Below, piece after piece: positions 35,279 to 45,373 of a stretch of 64,000 nucleotides of DNA (the first letter of the stretch is position 1; the number at the start of each line of letters is the position of its first letter). Origin of the DNA: Rhizobium sp. BG4 (GTDB taxonomy: Bacteria; Pseudomonadota; Alphaproteobacteria; Rhizobiales; Rhizobiaceae). The stretch covers positions 3,888,001 through 3,952,000 of the forward strand of contig NZ_CP044125.1 in assembly GCF_016864575.1 (NCBI RefSeq). Direction: 5' to 3'. The notes under the pieces are model-generated. The model was not told where the DNA came from, made no database searches, and was given only the letters and a program-made list of their open reading frames with translations. Made by a program: the position numbers and the translations under genes.

Positions 35279-36418
35279 ATGGTGATTGTAGAGGCATTCC
35301 TTCGCTGGGTCGAAACCGCCAAGTCCGGAGACCGGGCACGAGCGGCCAGCGCCCTTGGCCGGGCCTATCTCCAGTCCGAGATGCAGCCTGAAGAGCGTAA
35401 GGCCGCCGAGATGGCGATGACCTTCCTGCTCGACGATCCCTCGCCGAAAGTTCGCCTTGCCCTTGCCGAAGCCATCGCATGGTCCGGCGACGCGCCGCGG
35501 TCACTGATCCTGGCACTTGCCGAAGACCAGCCTGAAATTGCCTGCCATGCCGTTACCTGCTCGCCGCTGCTGACAGATGCCGATCTTGTCGATCTGGCCG
35601 GTCGTGGCAGCGACGTGACGCGCATGCTGATCGCTGCACGCAGCGCGGTGTCGCGGGCCGTCTGCGCCGCCCTTGCCGAAGTCGGCGGGGAGGAGGACGT
35701 TCTCTGCCTTCTGGAAAACGAGGGCGCTGCAATTGCGCCGCTTTCGCTGAAGCGTATTGCCGAACGGCTCGGCGACTGCTGCGATATCCGCAATCTGCTG
35801 CTCGATCGCGACAGCCTGCCGGCCGACGCCCGCCAGCTTTTGACGCAGCATGTCAGCGATGCGCTTGTGGCGCTGCCGCTCGCGCAGGCCGCCATCGGCA
35901 TCAACCGCCTGCAGCGTATCAGCCGCGAGGCGACGCAGTCTGCCGTCGTGTCGATCGCCGGAGAGATCCAGCCGCGTGAAATTGACGACCTTGTGGAGCA
36001 TCTGCGCGTCCACGGCCATCTGACGCCGTCCTTCCTGATGCATGCGCTATGCTCTGGGAAGGTCGATTTCTTCGCGGGCGCCGTCGTCAACCTGACGGGC
36101 TGCAGTGAAAAGCGGGTCCGCTCGATCCTGGCGACCGGCCGTATGCATGCGGTCCGGGCTCTCTACGAGACCGCGGGGCTAACCCGCGAGATCAGCACCA
36201 TTTTCGTCGAGGCGACGCTGCTCTGGCGCGAGGCGTCGCGCAAGGCTTCGGGTACGATGCTTTCTACGATCTGCGTACGGCTGCTCGAGCGCTTCCGCCA
36301 TCACGGCGCCCATGACGCCGTCAAGGAGCTACTCGACATGGTCGAGAAGCTGCACATCGCCGAGCAGCGTCAGTCGGCGCGCGCCTATGCCTCTCAGGCA
36401 GCGCTTGTCGCCGCCTAG
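35279..36418 (+). CDS. DUF2336 family protein
   Basis: A 379-residue, almost all-helical protein. The DUF2336 signature spans about residues 30-130 (ASALGRAYL, ERKAAEMAMTFLLDDPSPKVRLALAEAIAWS, PEIACHAVTCSPLLTDADLV), a HEAT-like repeat layout. Function unknown; found mostly in alphaproteobacteria. A GTG at 35246 with GAGGAAC just before it would add 11 residues and cannot be excluded. The stop codon overlaps that of the convergent gene (CTAG). Confidence 0.83.
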   Translation: MVIVEAFLRWVETAKSGDRARAASALGRAYLQSEMQPEERKAAEMAMTFLLDDPSPKVRLALAEAIAWSGDAPRSLILALAEDQPEIACHAVTCSPLLTDADLVDLAGRGSDVTRMLIAARSAVSRAVCAALAEVGGEEDVLCLLENEGAAIAPLSLKRIAERLGDCCDIRNLLLDRDSLPADARQLLTQHVSDALVALPLAQAAIGINRLQRISREATQSAVVSIAGEIQPREIDDLVEHLRVHGHLTPSFLMHALCSGKVDFFAGAVVNLTGCSEKRVRSILATGRMHAVRALYETAGLTREISTIFVEATLLWREASRKASGTMLSTICVRLLERFRHHGAHDAVKELLDMVEKLHIAEQRQSARAYASQAALVAA

Positions 36419-36828
36419 TCGGTCAGCCGTTGGGCGACCCAGGAATATCCATTCGAAACGAAATGAACGGGCTTGGCGAGTGTCGCCTTGATGCCTTCTC
36501 CTGTCGGCAGGCCAGCGCGGACGCGCTCGGCAACCCTTATAGCGTAGGCGCGAAGGCCGGTTGGCTGCGGCTGTTCGGCCGCTGGAGCCGCGGCCGTTGC
36601 CTGTGCTTCAAGCTTTGCCGTCTCGGGAGCGATTACGGGCTTGGGTTCCTCGCAGACGGCGATAACCGTCGGATACTTGGCGTTGGTGAAGCCCTTCAGC
36701 TGCTTTTCCGATTCGGCATCGCACATCGCCACAGTCTGCCAGTGCTTGTCGACGGTCGCCACGTAATTGCACTGGGTGACGGAATCGTTGCACCCGAAGA
36801 TGGTCATGGCGATGAGGACGGCTTGCAT
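36415..36828 (-). CDS. Small probably exported protein of unknown function
   Basis: A 137-residue protein. The N-terminus is short and only weakly signal-like (MQAVLIAMTIFGCND). Cysteines at about 13, 20, 36 and 59 lie within the first 60 residues, then an Ala/Pro/Gln linker leads to a basic C-terminal part (about 90-137). No family recognised. Its stop codon overlaps the DUF2336 stop on the other strand. Confidence 0.6.
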   Translation of the reverse strand: MQAVLIAMTIFGCNDSVTQCNYVATVDKHWQTVAMCDAESEKQLKGFTNAKYPTVIAVCEEPKPVIAPETAKLEAQATAAAPAAEQPQPTGLRAYAIRVAERVRAGLPTGEGIKATLAKPVHFVSNGYSWVAQRLTD

Positions 36829-36942
36829 ATCCGGGATCCCTGGCTATTGAAACTGATGATCTTAGACGTTCCAATTCCAACGGAATAAAGGCGGCTGCAT
36901 TACCATTTCGTCATGCAAGCCAGCCGGGAAAGCAGGAGCCGC

Positions 36943-37401
36943 ATGACCGTTACCATCGCCCTCGAATCGCCGCGCCAGCCTGAGGTCGTGCGCCTGCTCG
37001 ACCTGTCGGATGCCTATGCGGCCTCGCTTTATCCGGCAGAGAGCAACCATCTCGTCGATCTCTCGACGCTGGAGAAGCCTTCGGTGAGCTTCTTCGTGGC
37101 GCGCCATGACGGCGCTGTCGTCGGCTGCGTGGCGCTCGTCGAGGCGGGTGACGGCACCGCCGAGATCAAGCGGATGTTTGTCGATCCGCAAGCGCGCGGG
37201 CTGCGAGTGGCGAGCAGGCTGATGGATGAACTCGAGACACAGGCGAGCAGGCGCGGTCTCGGCGCAATCCGGCTCGAGACCGGGATCCGCCAGCCCGAGG
37301 CGATCGGTCTTTATCGCAAGTATGGCTATGTCGAGATTGAACCGTTCGGGTCCTACCAGCCGGACCCGCTCAGCCTGTTCATGGAAAAGCGGCTCGACTG
37401 A
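36943..37401 (+). CDS. GNAT-family N-acetyltransferase
   Basis: A 152-residue acetyltransferase. The acetyl-CoA loop is in IKRMFVDPQARGLRVASRLMDELETQA (about residues 78-104, R-G-L-R-V-A), with FFVARHDGAVVGCVAL before and LETGIRQPEAIGLYRKYGY after. The substrate is unknown. AGGAG precedes the ATG at 36943. Its stop is adjacent to that of the convergent AI-2E transporter gene. Confidence 0.9.
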   Translation: MTVTIALESPRQPEVVRLLDLSDAYAASLYPAESNHLVDLSTLEKPSVSFFVARHDGAVVGCVALVEAGDGTAEIKRMFVDPQARGLRVASRLMDELETQASRRGLGAIRLETGIRQPEAIGLYRKYGYVEIEPFGSYQPDPLSLFMEKRLD

Positions 37402-38595
37402 TCAGCCGTCGGCCGCGCGCTGCGAAGGCGGCGCCTGTTCGTCGATGATGATTTCGGGGCCGCTGCCGCTCTGATCCGAGGTGCGGACCTCGTGCATCCA
37501 TTCACGCCAGATCGCGACGAGCAGCGCCATCAGCACCGGGCCGATGAAGAGCCCGAGGAAGCCCATAGTTTTCACGCCACCGACGAGACCGAAGAAGGTC
37601 GGCAGGAACGGCAGCTTGATCGGGCCGCCGACGAGCTTGGGGCGGAGCGTCTTGTCGACGATGAAGAGCTCGACGCTGCCCCAGATGAAGAGGCCGGCGC
37701 CGGCAAAATGCGAGCCGCTGGCGACGAGATAGACCGAGACCAGCGTGAAGGAGAGCGGCGCGCCGCCCGGGATCAGCGCCATGATGCCGGTGAGAACGCC
37801 GAGCGTGACGGGCGAGGGGACGCCGGCGATCCAATAGGCGATGCCAAGCACGATGCCTTCGCCGATGGCGATGAGCGTCATGCCCATGACGGTCGAGCTG
37901 ATCGTCGCCGGCACGACGCGGGAAATCCGCTCCCAGCGGTTCGGCAGAATGCGCTCGCCGAGCATGTCGATCTGTTTCGAGAAGGACGCGCCATCGCGAT
38001 AGACGAAAAACAACGCGATCAGCATGAAGAGCAGCGTCAGCAGCAAGTGGAACGAGGCGCCGCCGGCGGCAAGGACCGCGCGGTAGATATTGCCGATATT
38101 GGCGCCGCTGACGGCCTGGATGACTTCACCCATCGAGCCGGGGCTGCCGATATATTTCGTCCAGAGCTCGTCGATGTAGGGACCGGCGAAGGGCAGGGCG
38201 AGGATCCATTGCGGGGTCGGGGCGCCCATGCGGTTGGCGCGGATCGCCCAAGCGACCCAATCGCGCACCTCGCCCGTCGTATAGGTGACGGCAAAGACGA
38301 TCGGGATGACCAGGAACGTGACGATCAGGATGATCGCCACCGTCGCCGCAACGGTGGTATTGCCGCCAACGCGGGCGAGAAGTTTGCGATAGAGCGGCCA
38401 GCTCGCAAAGCCGATGACGAGAGCGGCGAGAACCGGGACGACGAAGCCGTAGAAGAAATAGACGCCGGCCGCGACGATCAGAATCAGAAGCCAGCGGGCA
38501 GCCGAAATCGAGGGAATGAGAGGCGTGCGGGCAGGCGCGGACGGACCAAGCCACCGCGGCTCGCCTGGCAGTTTGTTTTTATTCGAGAGGCTCAC
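37402..38595 (-). CDS. AI-2E/PerM family transporter
   Basis: A 397-residue membrane protein with about eight helices. Family features are the conserved central LLLTLLFMLIALFFVYRDG and the C-terminal PIKLPFLPTFFGLVGGVKTMGFLGLFIGPV. Relatives export autoinducer-2 or exchange sodium for protons, so the substrate is open. The start is GTG at 38593-38595, preceded by CAGGGAA; the ATG much further upstream would add an Arg-rich stretch of no resemblance. Confidence 0.88.
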   Translation of the reverse strand: MSLSNKNKLPGEPRWLGPSAPARTPLIPSISAARWLLILIVAAGVYFFYGFVVPVLAALVIGFASWPLYRKLLARVGGNTTVAATVAIILIVTFLVIPIVFAVTYTTGEVRDWVAWAIRANRMGAPTPQWILALPFAGPYIDELWTKYIGSPGSMGEVIQAVSGANIGNIYRAVLAAGGASFHLLLTLLFMLIALFFVYRDGASFSKQIDMLGERILPNRWERISRVVPATISSTVMGMTLIAIGEGIVLGIAYWIAGVPSPVTLGVLTGIMALIPGGAPLSFTLVSVYLVASGSHFAGAGLFIWGSVELFIVDKTLRPKLVGGPIKLPFLPTFFGLVGGVKTMGFLGLFIGPVLMALLVAIWREWMHEVRTSDQSGSGPEIIIDEQAPPSQRAADG

Positions 38596-38888
38596 GTCGT
38601 TCCCTGCTTTTCTTCTCAACCACGGATATGGGCCATCGTGCCACCGGACGCAAGCATTTCGGCCAGGAAATACCCGTTGGTCCGGTCGCGCCAAGGACCG
38701 TGCCGCGGTTGGCATAGCGCTTCGTGCTGAAGGCAGTGTGACGGCAATTTCCTGCCAGAGTGTTGATCGCCGGACAAAAGATCATGCAGGCTATGCAACG
38801 AGAAATCGCAACGGCATGGAAACGCCAAACGAAAACAGCGCGACGGACAGAACCGTCGCGCTGTTTCGAGAGCCCTGAAGGCTGTGTC

Positions 38889-40945
38889 TCAGATGTCGAG
38901 ATTATCGGCGAAGGCGGCGCGATCCTGGATGAAGCGGAAGCGAGCTTCCGGCTTCGTGCCCATGAGATCGTCGACGGCCGTGCGTGTACCCTCGAAATCG
39001 ACTTCGTCGATCAGCACGCGCAGCATCGTGCGCTTGCTCGGATCCATCGTCGTTTCCTTGAGCTGAGCCGGCAGCATTTCGCCGAGACCTTTGAAGCGGC
39101 TGATCTCGACCTTCTTGCCCTTGAACTCTGTGGCGATCAGTTCGGCGCGATGGGCGTCGTCGCGGGCATAGGCCGACTTGGCGCCCTGGCTGATCTTGTA
39201 GAGCGGCGGAACGGCGAGGAACAGGTGCCCGCCACGCACGAGCTCGGGCATTTCCTGGTAGAAGAAGGTGATCAGCAGCGAAGCGATATGCGCGCCGTCG
39301 ACGTCGGCATCGGTCATGACGATGACGCGCTCGTAGCGGAGATCTTCCTCGCGATATTTCGAGCGCGTGCCGCAGCCGAGCGCCTGGACGAGATCGGAGA
39401 GCTGCTGGTTGGCACCAAGCTTTTCGCGGCCGGCGCTGGCGACATTGAGGATCTTGCCGCGCAGCGGGAGGATCGCCTGATTGGCGCGGTTGCGCGCCTG
39501 CTTGGCGGAGCCACCTGCCGAGTCACCCTCGACGATGAAGAGCTCGGCGCCCTGGGCGGTGTTCTGCGAGCAGTCGGCAAGCTTGCCGGGCAGGCGCAAC
39601 TTACGCACGGCGGTCTTGCGGTTGACTTCCTTTTCCTTGCGGCGGCGAAGGCGCTCTTCGGCGCGCTCGATGACCCAATCGAGCAGCTTGGCCGCCTCGT
39701 TCGGGTTATCGGCGAGATAGTGGTCGAAGGGGTCGCGCAGCGCATTTTCGACGATGCGCTGGGCCTCGACGGTCGCCAGCTTGTCCTTTGTCTGGCCGAC
39801 GAATTCCGGCTCGCGGATGAAGACCGAGAGCATGCCGACGGCCGAGATCATCACGTCATCGGTGGTGATCTGCGCGGCGCGCTTGTTCTGCGTCAGGTCG
39901 GCATAGGCCTTGAGGCCCTTGGTGAGCGCGATACGAAGACCCGCCTCATGCGTGCCGCCTTCGGGGGTCGGGATGGTGTTACAGTAGGAATGGACCTGCG
40001 GGTCGCCGCCGTACCAGGTGATCGCCCATTCGAGCGAACCATGGCCGCTTGCCTTCTCCGACTTGCCGGCGAAGATTTCGCGGGTGACGGTGAATTCCTT
40101 GCCCATCGTTGCCTGGAGATAGTCCTTCAGGCCGCCGGGGAAATGGAAAACCGCCTTGTTCGGAACATCCGAGCCTTCAGGCAGGACGCCTTCGTCGCAG
40201 CTCCAGCGGATTTCAACGCCGCCGAAAAGATAGGCCTTCGAGCGTGCCATGCGGAAGACGCGGGCGCCATCGAATTTGGCATGATCGCCGAAGATCTGCG
40301 GATCGGGATGGAAGCGCACGCGGGTGCCGCGGCGGTTGTGAACATCGCCGAGATCCTCGAGCCCGCCCTGCGGCAGGCCGCGCGAGAAGCGCTGGCGGTA
40401 GAGTTTGCGATTGCGGGCAACCTCGACTTCCAGATCATCAGACAGCGCGTTGACGACCGAAACGCCGACGCCGTGCAGACCGCCCGAGGTCTCATAGGCC
40501 TTGCCGTCGAACTTACCGCCGGCATGGAGCTTGGTCATGATGACTTCGAGCGTCGACTTGCCGGGAACCTGCGGATGGTTCTCGACCGGGATGCCGCGGC
40601 CGTTATCGGTGACGGTCAGGTAGCCCTGGAGATCGAGATGAACCTCAATGAAATTGGCGTGACCGGCAACCGCTTCGTCCATCGCGTTATCGATGACTTC
40701 GGCGAAGAGGTGGTGCAGCGCCTTCTCGTCGGTGCCGCCGATATACATGCCGGGGCGCATGCGCACCGGTTCCAGGCCCTCGAGGACGCGGATCGACGAG
40801 GCGCCGTAATCGTCGCCATTCGATGTTGCCGGGGCAGGGCGTGCCGTTGCCGCGGGGGCGCGGCTGGGGCGGGAGCCGGCTTGGGTGCCTCTTCCTGCTT
40901 GGGCGCGAGAGGCATTCCGGAGAAGAGGTCGTTGCTGTCTTCCAT
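38889..40945 (-). pseudogene. parE: DNA topoisomerase IV subunit B, interrupted by a one-base frameshift
   Basis: From 40766 down, an intact GHKL ATPase/TOPRIM body is seen (RPGMYIGG, EVIDNAMDEA, GRGIPVE, TSGGLHGVGVSVVNALS, then EGDSAGGSAKQARNR and TDADVDGAHI). The true start is the ATG at 40945 (MEDSNDLFSG), in another frame. Restoring one base in the G5 run at 40854-40858 (plus strand) joins both into TARPAPATSNGDDYGASSIRV followed by the normal LEGLEPVRMRPGMY region. Topoisomerase IV decatenates daughter chromosomes and is essential, so a sequence error is more likely than a dead gene. Confidence 0.9.
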
Positions 40946-41160
40946 GGAGTCGTTCAGATCTTCAATCCTGTTCGGGCGGCACGTCCGCCGGGGCGTGACC
41001 CAAAATCACCGCATTTGATGTCACGTTTGCGAATCAGGCAAATTTTGCCAGAAAGCGCCTCGCTACGCGACGCCGCCCGATTTGGCGGAATTCTCTAGAA
41101 TTGGTTTGCGTTGCCGGGCGCGGAATGGCAAGCGGACTTATCTCTGAGGAAACCGCTCGC

Positions 41161-42045
41161 ATGAAAATGTCCACAAGTCATTGCATGATTATCACCGCAA
41201 TTGCGGCCTTTTTGCTGTCCGGCACCATAAGCAGTGCTTCGGCGGACGCGCTGCCGCCCTACAAGGACGAGCTGTTTTCGGCGCAGACTGTGATGCAGAC
41301 GTCCGATAACGGCGCCTTCGAAACCATCAATTACGACGAAATGCGCGATATCAACGGCCGCGACCAGATCCCGGAGCAGCGGGTCCAGCAGAAATATGTG
41401 TCGCTCGGCATCCGCAAGCTGCAGCAGGACGAAACCCTTTCACTGGACGGGCACCGGATCGATGTCACCAGGGTGGGACCGACTGACAATGCGGCCTTCA
41501 CCGTGATCTTCATTCACGGCCGCGACGGCACGCGCAGGCTCGGCGCCAACGACTTCACCTTCGGCGGCAACTTCAACCGGGTGAAGAACCTCGTCGCCGG
41601 AAATGGCGGCACCTATTATTCGCCGACGGTCAGGACTTTCGACAGCGACGGCGTTGCCAACATCGTCGAACTGATCCGCTATGCCAGCGAAAGGTCGGGC
41701 GGGCGGCCCGTCATCCTGTCCTGCGCCTCGATGGGCAGCCAGATCTGCTGGGGCGTCACCCGCGATCCGGCAAGCGTCAAGCGCCTCAAGGGCATGCTGA
41801 TCGTGAGCGGCGTCACCGATCCCGATTTCACCAAGAGTGCCTTCTACAAGGCCAAGCTGCCGATGTATTTCGCCCATGGCAGCCGCGACCCGGTCTATGC
41901 AGCTACCGACCAGCAGGGCCTGTTCGAAGCGCTCTACAAGTCCAAGTATCCGACGCGCTTCACGCTGTTCGATACCGGCAACCACGGAACGCCGATCCGG
42001 ATGATCGACTGGCGCAAGGTGCTGAACTGGATTCTCGCTTCTTAG
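41161..42045 (+). CDS. Secreted alpha/beta-hydrolase-like protein
   Basis: A 294-residue protein with a signal peptide (residues 1-29, ending SSASADA). The core shows FIHGRDGTRR (oxyanion), the probable nucleophile in LSCASMGSQICWG, the acid in AHGSRDPVY and the histidine in DTGNHGTPIR: a complete Ser-Asp-His set. The substrate is unknown; the protein is probably periplasmic. GAGGAAA lies 12 bases ahead of the ATG. It is divergent from parE and precedes tpiA by 135 bases. Confidence 0.8.
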   Translation: MKMSTSHCMIITAIAAFLLSGTISSASADALPPYKDELFSAQTVMQTSDNGAFETINYDEMRDINGRDQIPEQRVQQKYVSLGIRKLQQDETLSLDGHRIDVTRVGPTDNAAFTVIFIHGRDGTRRLGANDFTFGGNFNRVKNLVAGNGGTYYSPTVRTFDSDGVANIVELIRYASERSGGRPVILSCASMGSQICWGVTRDPASVKRLKGMLIVSGVTDPDFTKSAFYKAKLPMYFAHGSRDPVYAATDQQGLFEALYKSKYPTRFTLFDTGNHGTPIRMIDWRKVLNWILAS

Positions 42046-42095
42046 GCAAATCGGCGAGCCGATTTTAAGCATTCTGCACGCGAAACCGTCTTTTT

Positions 42096-42109
42096 CCCTT
42101 ACGTAAGGG
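42096..42109. promoter_or_regulatory. 14-base perfect palindrome upstream of tpiA
   Basis: CCCTTACGTAAGGG is fully self-complementary and lies 72 bases before the tpiA ATG. Its TTACGTAA core resembles the centre of the dyad upstream of the MerR gene at 13955-13976. It may be a transcription-factor site; the protein is unknown. Confidence 0.4.
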
Positions 42110-42180
42110 GCGGAAAGCTTTTCATTCGCTGCTGCTTTTGCTAAGGCCGCAGCATACCGGAAAAATGTGGAAGGCTTGGC

Positions 42181-42951
42181 ATGACACCTGACGTGCGTCC
42201 GCTCGTGGCGGGGAACTGGAAAATGAACGGTACCCGCGACTCCCTCGATCAGATCAAGGCGATCGCAGAAGGTGTCAAAGGCCCGCTCTCGTCGAAGGTC
42301 GAAGCGCTGATCTGCCCGCCGGCGACGCTGCTCTACGTGGCGACGGCGCTCTGCACCGACAGCCCGCTGGCGATCGGCGCGCAGGATTGCCACCAGAAGC
42401 CGTCAGGCGCCCATACGGGTGATATTTCCGCCGAGATGATTGCCGATTGCTTCGGCACCTATGTCATCGTCGGCCATTCCGAGCGCCGCACCGATCATGC
42501 CGAGACCGACCATCTGGTGCGCGCCAAGGCGGAAGCCGCTTTTGCGGCCGAACTGACGGCGATCATCTGCATCGGCGAGACCGCCGACGAACGCAAGGCC
42601 GGCCAGACGCTCGATATCATCAAGCGCCAGCTTTCGGCCTCGGTTCCTGAAGCGGCGAACGCCGAGAATACCGTGATTGCCTATGAACCCGTATGGGCGA
42701 TCGGCACCGGCCTGACGCCGACTGTCGAGGACGTAGAGAAGGCGCATGCCTTCATGCGCGCCGAGCTGACGGCCCGTTTCGGCGCCGAAGGCAAGAAGGT
42801 GCGCATTCTCTATGGCGGCTCTGTCAAGCCTTCGAACGCGAAGGAGCTGATGGGCGTTGCCAATGTCGACGGCGCATTGATCGGCGGCGCGAGCTTGAAA
42901 GCGGCCGACTTCCTCGCCATCTACGGCGCATACAAGGAACTCACTGCCTAA
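42181..42951 (+). CDS. tpiA: Triosephosphate isomerase
   Basis: A 256-residue TIM-barrel enzyme interconverting dihydroxyacetone phosphate and glyceraldehyde 3-phosphate. Catalytic residues are in AGNWKMNG (Asn, Lys), VGHSERR (His) and AYEPVWAIGTG (Glu), with the phosphate-binding loop YGGSVKPSN. It is the first of three plus-strand genes, tpiA-secG-pyrG. Confidence 0.97.
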   Translation: MTPDVRPLVAGNWKMNGTRDSLDQIKAIAEGVKGPLSSKVEALICPPATLLYVATALCTDSPLAIGAQDCHQKPSGAHTGDISAEMIADCFGTYVIVGHSERRTDHAETDHLVRAKAEAAFAAELTAIICIGETADERKAGQTLDIIKRQLSASVPEAANAENTVIAYEPVWAIGTGLTPTVEDVEKAHAFMRAELTARFGAEGKKVRILYGGSVKPSNAKELMGVANVDGALIGGASLKAADFLAIYGAYKELTA

Positions 42952-43044
42952 ATCTGAGCTAAGGGCTTGGAATAGGCGAACGCCTCATGTAAAGAGCGCC
43001 AGATTTTTATTCGATGCCCGCCGTTTGCGGGCAGGACTGGACCC

Positions 43045-43590
43045 ATGCAGACCGTATTGATTGTCATCCACCTCATGATCGTGCTGGCGCTTGTCGGCGT
43101 GGTGCTCATCCAGCGTTCGGAAGGCGGCGGCCTCGGCATCGGCGGCGGTTCCGGCTTCATGTCGGCGCGCGGCACGGCCAATGCCCTGACCCGCACGACG
43201 GCGATCCTGGCGACCCTGTTCTTCCTGACGTCGCTCGGCCTCGGCATTCTGACGCGCTACCAGGGCAACCCGACCGACATTCTGAACCGAATTCCGGCGA
43301 CGAGCGGTCAGGGCAACGGCATTCTCGATTCGCTGGGCGGCGGCGCAAAGCCTCCGGCAAATCAGCCGGCCAATAACGGCGTTCCGAACAGCGGCGCAGC
43401 TGCTCCGGCTCCTGCAGCACCTGCACCGGCCGCTCAGGCACCGGCTGCATCGGCTCCGGCCGCTCCCGCTGCCCAGGCACCGGCTGCTACGGCTCCTGCC
43501 GCAGACGCTCCGGCCGCAACGCCGGCCCCGGCAACGCCCGCTACTCCTGCCGCTCCGGCCCAGCCGGGTGGCGTACCGACCGGACAATAA
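43045..43590 (+). CDS. secG: Preprotein translocase subunit SecG
   Basis: A 181-residue SecG: two membrane helices (about residues 3-22 and 50-72) joined by the conserved IQRSEGGGLGIGGGSGFMSARGTANALTRTT region, residues 26-52. It assists SecYEG translocation. The C-terminal 85 residues are an Ala/Pro-rich low-complexity tail, absent in E. coli SecG but usual in rhizobia. It lies 93 bases after tpiA and has its own terminator. Confidence 0.95.
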   Translation: MQTVLIVIHLMIVLALVGVVLIQRSEGGGLGIGGGSGFMSARGTANALTRTTAILATLFFLTSLGLGILTRYQGNPTDILNRIPATSGQGNGILDSLGGGAKPPANQPANNGVPNSGAAAPAPAAPAPAAQAPAASAPAAPAAQAPAATAPAADAPAATPAPATPATPAAPAQPGGVPTGQ

Positions 43591-43611
43591 ACCGGTCAGC
43601 GAAATAAACCG

Positions 43612-43644
43612 CCGGCAGGCCCAAGGGTCTGCCGGTTTTCTTTT
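43612..43644 (+). terminator. Rho-independent terminator after secG
   Basis: CCGGCAG (43612-43618) pairs with CTGCCGG (43629-43635), and the inner CCC/GGG extends the stem; TTTTCTTTTG follows. Confidence 0.85.
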
Positions 43645-43731
43645 GTTCAGATTTCACGCTGGCACCAAAAGTTCTGGAAAAGAATTTTTGGGCTGGTGGA
43701 ATCGTTTTTGAGAAGGTATCCGGTGACTCCC

Positions 43732-45360
43732 ATGGCGCGATACGTATTCATCACTGGCGGCGTGGTTTCCTCTCTCGGTAAAGGAATTGCGGCCGCGGCT
43801 CTCGGAGCGTTGCTGCAGGCCCGTGGTTATCGGGTGCGGCTTCGCAAGCTCGACCCCTATCTGAACGTGGACCCGGGCACTATGAGCCCGACCCAGCACG
43901 GCGAAGTCTTCGTCACTGACGACGGCGCGGAAACCGATCTCGATCTCGGCCACTACGAGCGCTTCACCGGGCGTTCGGCGACCAAGACCGACAACATCAC
44001 CACCGGCCGCATCTACAAGAATATCATCGACAAGGAACGCCGCGGCGACTATCTCGGCGCCACCGTCCAGGTCATTCCGCACGTCACGAACGAGATCAAG
44101 GATTTCGTCATCGAGGGCAATGACGACTACGACTTCGTCATTTGCGAAATCGGCGGCACGGTCGGCGACATCGAAGCGATGCCGTTCATGGAAGCGATCC
44201 GCCAGCTAGGCAACGACCTGCCGCGCGGCACGGCGATCTACCTGCACCTGACGCTGATGCCGTATATTCCGGCAGCGGGCGAACTGAAGACCAAGCCGAC
44301 GCAGCATTCCGTAAAGGAACTGCAAGCGCTCGGCATTCACCCCGATATCCTGCTTGTTCGCGCCGACCGGGAAATCCCGGAAGCGGAACGCCGCAAGCTC
44401 TCGCTGTTCTGCAACGTCCGCCCGTCGGCCGTTATCCAGGCGCTCGACGTCGCCAATATCTACGACGTGCCGATGGCCTACCACAAGGAAGGCCTCGACA
44501 ACGAAGTGCTCGCCGCCTTCGGCATCGAACCGGCTCCGAAGCCGCGTCTCGACCAGTGGGAAGAAGTCTGCAACCGTATCCGCACGCCTGAGGGCGAGGT
44601 GACGATCGCGATCGTCGGCAAGTACACGGGTCTCAAGGACGCCTACAAGTCGCTGATCGAGGCACTGCATCACGGCGGCATCGCCAACCGCGTCAAGGTC
44701 AAGCTCGAGTGGATCGAATCCGAAGTCTTCGAAAAGGAAGATCCGGCGCCGTATCTCGAGAAGGTCCACGGCATTCTCGTTCCCGGCGGCTTCGGCGAAC
44801 GCGGCTCCGAGGGCAAGATCCTGGCGGCGCGTTTCGCCCGCGAGCGCAAAGTGCCGTATTTCGGCATCTGCTTCGGCATGCAGATGGCCGTCATCGAAGC
44901 GGCCCGCAGCCTTGCCGGCGTCGAAGATGCGTCCTCGACCGAATTCGGCCCTGCCAAGGAACCGGTCGTCGGCCTGATGACCGAATGGGTCAAGGGCAAC
45001 GAGCTGCAGAAGCGCAACGCTTCGGGCGATCTCGGCGGCACGATGCGTCTCGGCGCCTACAAGGCGGCCCTGAAGAAGGGCACCAAGATCGCCGACATCT
45101 ATGGCTCGACCGATATTTCCGAGCGTCACCGCCACCGCTACGAAGTCAATATCGACTACAAGGACCGGCTGGAGAACTGCGGCCTCGTCTTCTCCGGCAT
45201 GTCGCCTGATGGCGTGCTGCCCGAGACGATCGAATATCCTGACCATCCCTGGTTCATCGGCGTTCAGTACCACCCGGAACTGAAGTCCCGCCCGCTCGAC
45301 CCGCATCCGCTCTTCGCCAGCTTCATCGAAGCGGCAACCGAGCAGAGCCGCCTGGTCTGA
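43732..45360 (+). CDS. pyrG: CTP synthase
   Basis: A 542-residue CTP synthase. N-terminal synthetase domain (YVFITGGVVSSLGKGI, LDPYLNVDPGTMSPTQHGEVFVTDDGAETDLDLG spread over residues 38-71) and C-terminal class I glutamine amidotransferase (GGFGERG, nucleophile Cys in FGICFGMQ, His-Glu in QYHPELKSRP). It aminates UTP to CTP using glutamine and ATP. The start at 43732 (MARYVF) is the family start. In many rhizobia kdsA and eno follow; here a toxin-antitoxin pair does. Confidence 0.97.
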   Translation: MARYVFITGGVVSSLGKGIAAAALGALLQARGYRVRLRKLDPYLNVDPGTMSPTQHGEVFVTDDGAETDLDLGHYERFTGRSATKTDNITTGRIYKNIIDKERRGDYLGATVQVIPHVTNEIKDFVIEGNDDYDFVICEIGGTVGDIEAMPFMEAIRQLGNDLPRGTAIYLHLTLMPYIPAAGELKTKPTQHSVKELQALGIHPDILLVRADREIPEAERRKLSLFCNVRPSAVIQALDVANIYDVPMAYHKEGLDNEVLAAFGIEPAPKPRLDQWEEVCNRIRTPEGEVTIAIVGKYTGLKDAYKSLIEALHHGGIANRVKVKLEWIESEVFEKEDPAPYLEKVHGILVPGGFGERGSEGKILAARFARERKVPYFGICFGMQMAVIEAARSLAGVEDASSTEFGPAKEPVVGLMTEWVKGNELQKRNASGDLGGTMRLGAYKAALKKGTKIADIYGSTDISERHRHRYEVNIDYKDRLENCGLVFSGMSPDGVLPETIEYPDHPWFIGVQYHPELKSRPLDPHPLFASFIEAATEQSRLV

Positions 45361-45373
45361 TCGACCACCCAAT

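Noticed and set aside
38760..41018. A 752-residue open frame antisense to parE
   Set aside because: Same cause: a shadow of a strongly coding strand. It has no recognisable domain, while the opposite strand is a clear topoisomerase.
43380..43590. Repeat or CRISPR-like array in the secG 3' end
   Set aside because: The repetition is coding low complexity (Ala/Pro codons), not spaced direct repeats.
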